Below, in pieces: positions 62,269 through 64,000 of a DNA stretch of 64,000 nt. The stretch lies in contig NZ_WKJI01000004.1 of NCBI RefSeq assembly GCF_009674685.1, positions 218,427 to 282,426 of the forward strand, in the 5' to 3' direction. The stretch's first letter is position 1; every line of letters starts with the position of its first letter. The position numbers and the translations under genes were made by a program. The notes beneath the pieces are model-generated. The model was not told the origin of the DNA and ran no database searches. It saw nothing but the letters and a program-made list of their open reading frames with translations. The stretch is from Pedobacter puniceum (GTDB taxonomy: Bacteria > Bacteroidota > Bacteroidia > Sphingobacteriales > Sphingobacteriaceae).

Positions 62269-63447
62269 ATGAGAGAAGTAGTCATTGTTTCGGCAGTAAG
62301 AACGCCTATAGGAAGTTTCGGAGGGAGTTTAGCAAGCTTTACCGCTACCCAGTTAGGTGGTTTTGCCATTAAAGGCGCTTTAGACCAGATAGGTTTAGAG
62401 GCCAATAAGGTAGAAGAAGTTTATATGGGTAATGTGCTTTCTGCCAATATTGGGCAAGCACCGGCTACACAAGCGGCAAAATTCGCAGGCTTGCCTGATA
62501 TTCCGGCAACTACTATCAATAAAGTATGTGCATCGGGTATGAAAGCGGTGATGTTAGCTGCACAAGCCATAGCCTCAGGAGATAAAGATATTGTTGTGGC
62601 AGGCGGTATGGAGAGCATGAGTAATGTGCCGTATTACTTAGATAAAGCAAGAAATGGTTATCGACTGGGGCATGGCCAGTTGACAGATGGTTTGGTAAAA
62701 GATGGTTTGTGGGATGTTTATAACAATTACCACATGGGTAACGCAGCAGAACTTTGCGCTAGCGAATGTAACATCAGTAGGGAAGAGCAGGATGCTTATG
62801 CCATACAATCTTATAAAAGGTCTCAACAAGCCACTGCTGATGGTTTGTTTGCAGATGAAATCATCCCGATAAGGCTAACAGATAAAAAAGGGAATGAAAT
62901 AGCTATAGCTACAGATGAAGAAATTTCTCAAGTATTTTTTGATAAAATCCCTAACCTAAAACCAGTATTTAAAAAAGATGGTACCGTTACAGCTGCCAAT
63001 GCCTCTACCTTAAATGATGGTGCAGCAGCCCTTATTTTAATGAGCAAAGAAAAAGCATTAGCATTAGGTTTAACGCCTTTAGCCCAGATTGTTTCTTTTG
63101 CAGATGCGCAGCAAAGTCCAGAATGGTTTACTACAGCTCCGGCAAAAGCAATTCCTTTAGCATTGCAAAAGGCAAGCTTAAAAATATCAGATATTGATTA
63201 TTTTGAAATTAACGAAGCTTTTTCTGTGGTGGCTTTAGCAAATAATCAGGCTTTAAGTTTAGCAGAAAATAAAGTAAATATTAAAGGTGGGGCAGTATCT
63301 TTGGGGCATCCACTGGGGGCGTCGGGTGCTCGTATCTTGGTAACGCTTATCCATATATTAAAACAAAATAATGCTCGTTATGGTGTTGCTGGTATTTGCA
63401 ACGGCGGTGGTGGTGCTAGTGCTATAGTTATTCAAAATCATACATAA
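62269..63447 (+). CDS. Acetyl-CoA C-acetyltransferase (thiolase)
   Basis: 392 residues. Nucleophilic Cys87 in NKVCASGMKAVM, GGMESMSNVPYYL, NEAFSVVALANNQ, His347 in GGAVSLGHPLGASGARI, and Cys377 in CNGGGGASAIVIQ. Condenses or cleaves acetoacetyl-CoA. The start MREVVIVSAVRTPIGSFGGS is the family's usual one. It is followed directly by an exported-protein gene. Confidence 0.95.
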   Translation: MREVVIVSAVRTPIGSFGGSLASFTATQLGGFAIKGALDQIGLEANKVEEVYMGNVLSANIGQAPATQAAKFAGLPDIPATTINKVCASGMKAVMLAAQAIASGDKDIVVAGGMESMSNVPYYLDKARNGYRLGHGQLTDGLVKDGLWDVYNNYHMGNAAELCASECNISREEQDAYAIQSYKRSQQATADGLFADEIIPIRLTDKKGNEIAIATDEEISQVFFDKIPNLKPVFKKDGTVTAANASTLNDGAAALILMSKEKALALGLTPLAQIVSFADAQQSPEWFTTAPAKAIPLALQKASLKISDIDYFEINEAFSVVALANNQALSLAENKVNIKGGAVSLGHPLGASGARILVTLIHILKQNNARYGVAGICNGGGGASAIVIQNHT

Positions 63448-64000
63448 ATGAAGTTTTACAGTATTTTAACTGTCTTATTTTTAGGGTTTCATAGCCTTTT
63501 TGCTCAGCTTAAGCCAGAAACGATGCAGAGTTACGAGCTTAGCCTTCAAAAGTTAGGAGAAGTGATGACTAACGATTCGCTAGAGCAAAATCGCATCAAA
63601 GCGAATTACCAATTTGTAAGAACTTTAATCAGTGCTTTAAAAGAGAAAAATTCTTTTGCTTATCCATTTGATAGTCTATCCACCTACATCACAGTGAAGA
63701 CTGCTGATGATAAAAAGTTTAAACTCTTCACTTGGTTTTTGATGTTAGATGATGGTTCTTTTAGGTATTATGGCGCTATACAATTGAATAATCCTAATCA
63801 GTTAGAACTTATCCCGCTAACAGATAACACTTCTGAAATACTTGATAACAGTCTGATTTTATCTAATAAGCAATGGTACGGGGCAGTTTATTATCAAATT
63901 ATACCGGTTTTAGGCATCAAAGACCCTTATTATATTTTGTTAGGATGGAAGGGTAAATCTTTAACCACTTCATCTAAAGTAATAGAGATACTATCTTTCA
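63448..64000 (+). CDS. Exported protein of unknown function, C-terminally incomplete
   Basis: The first 184 codons run off the right edge. Signal peptide ILTVLFLGFHSLFAQ. Then KPETMQSYELSLQKLGEVMTND and a beta-rich part (TWFLMLDDGSFRYYGAIQL, AVYYQIIPVLGIKDPYYILLGWKG). Start codon follows the thiolase stop directly (0 bp), so they share a transcript. Family not recognised. Confidence 0.7.
   Translation, partial: MKFYSILTVLFLGFHSLFAQLKPETMQSYELSLQKLGEVMTNDSLEQNRIKANYQFVRTLISALKEKNSFAYPFDSLSTYITVKTADDKKFKLFTWFLMLDDGSFRYYGAIQLNNPNQLELIPLTDNTSEILDNSLILSNKQWYGAVYYQIIPVLGIKDPYYILLGWKGKSLTTSSKVIEILSF

Overview
The window reads as low-GC chromosome of a Bacteroidota bacterium, most likely a Sphingobacteriaceae relative (Pedobacter-like). 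Evidence: SusC/SusD pairs, DUF4369-TlpA and DUF3857-transglutaminase proteins, GH29 fucosidases, futalosine-pathway menaquinone synthesis (mqnC), and several promoters of the Bacteroidota type (TTTG, about 20 bp, TAnnTTTG). This is inference from gene content; no rRNA is present.

Layout. 1-12.2 kb: scpB end, mqnC, an M16 peptidase pair, two thioredoxin-like proteins, two DUF3857/transglutaminase exported proteins, guaB. 12.3-30 kb: a probable sulfur-acquisition region. It has an Rrf2 regulator, a structured leader with a small ORF, SusC/SusD, two paralogous DoxX-like membrane proteins, an FAD oxidoreductase, a YeiH-type transporter, tRNA-Cys, chrA, a ChrB-AraC fusion, a TonB receptor preceded by a tiny reading frame ending Cys-Cys-Cys-stop, and a TauE/SafE exporter. 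Two promoter regions share one 20-bp palindromic operator. 30-31.5 kb: a GH29 fucosidase. 31.7-43.8 kb: a respiratory N2O reductase locus (clade II, lipoprotein nosZ, with cytochrome c, nosL, nosD, nosF, nosY) and then a nitric-oxide damage/repair operon (ric, hemerythrin, DUF2249 proteins, two polytopic proteins, a DUF59 protein). An NsrR-like regulator is divergent, and both operons share a Crp/Fnr-like box and a 16-bp palindrome. 43.8-54 kb: two tRNA-Lys genes, a second fucosidase, mgsA, a nucleoside-recognition permease, an exonuclease, topA, mnmA.

54-62.2 kb is accessory DNA: repeat-rich sequence, a Panacea-type toxin-antitoxin operon with a nonsense-mutated DUF2188 gene, then an integron-like cassette array without a visible integrase. 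The cassettes carry a rifampin ADP-ribosyltransferase gene (arr), a SnoaL-like protein, DUF4180, a formylglycine-generating-enzyme-like protein, a membrane protein and an immunity-like protein. Each cassette start is the reverse complement of the start of its own attC-like site, as in integron cassettes. An IS1182-like element has inserted at one recombination crossover with a 4-bp duplication. The chromosome resumes with a thiolase at 62.27 kb and an incomplete exported protein.
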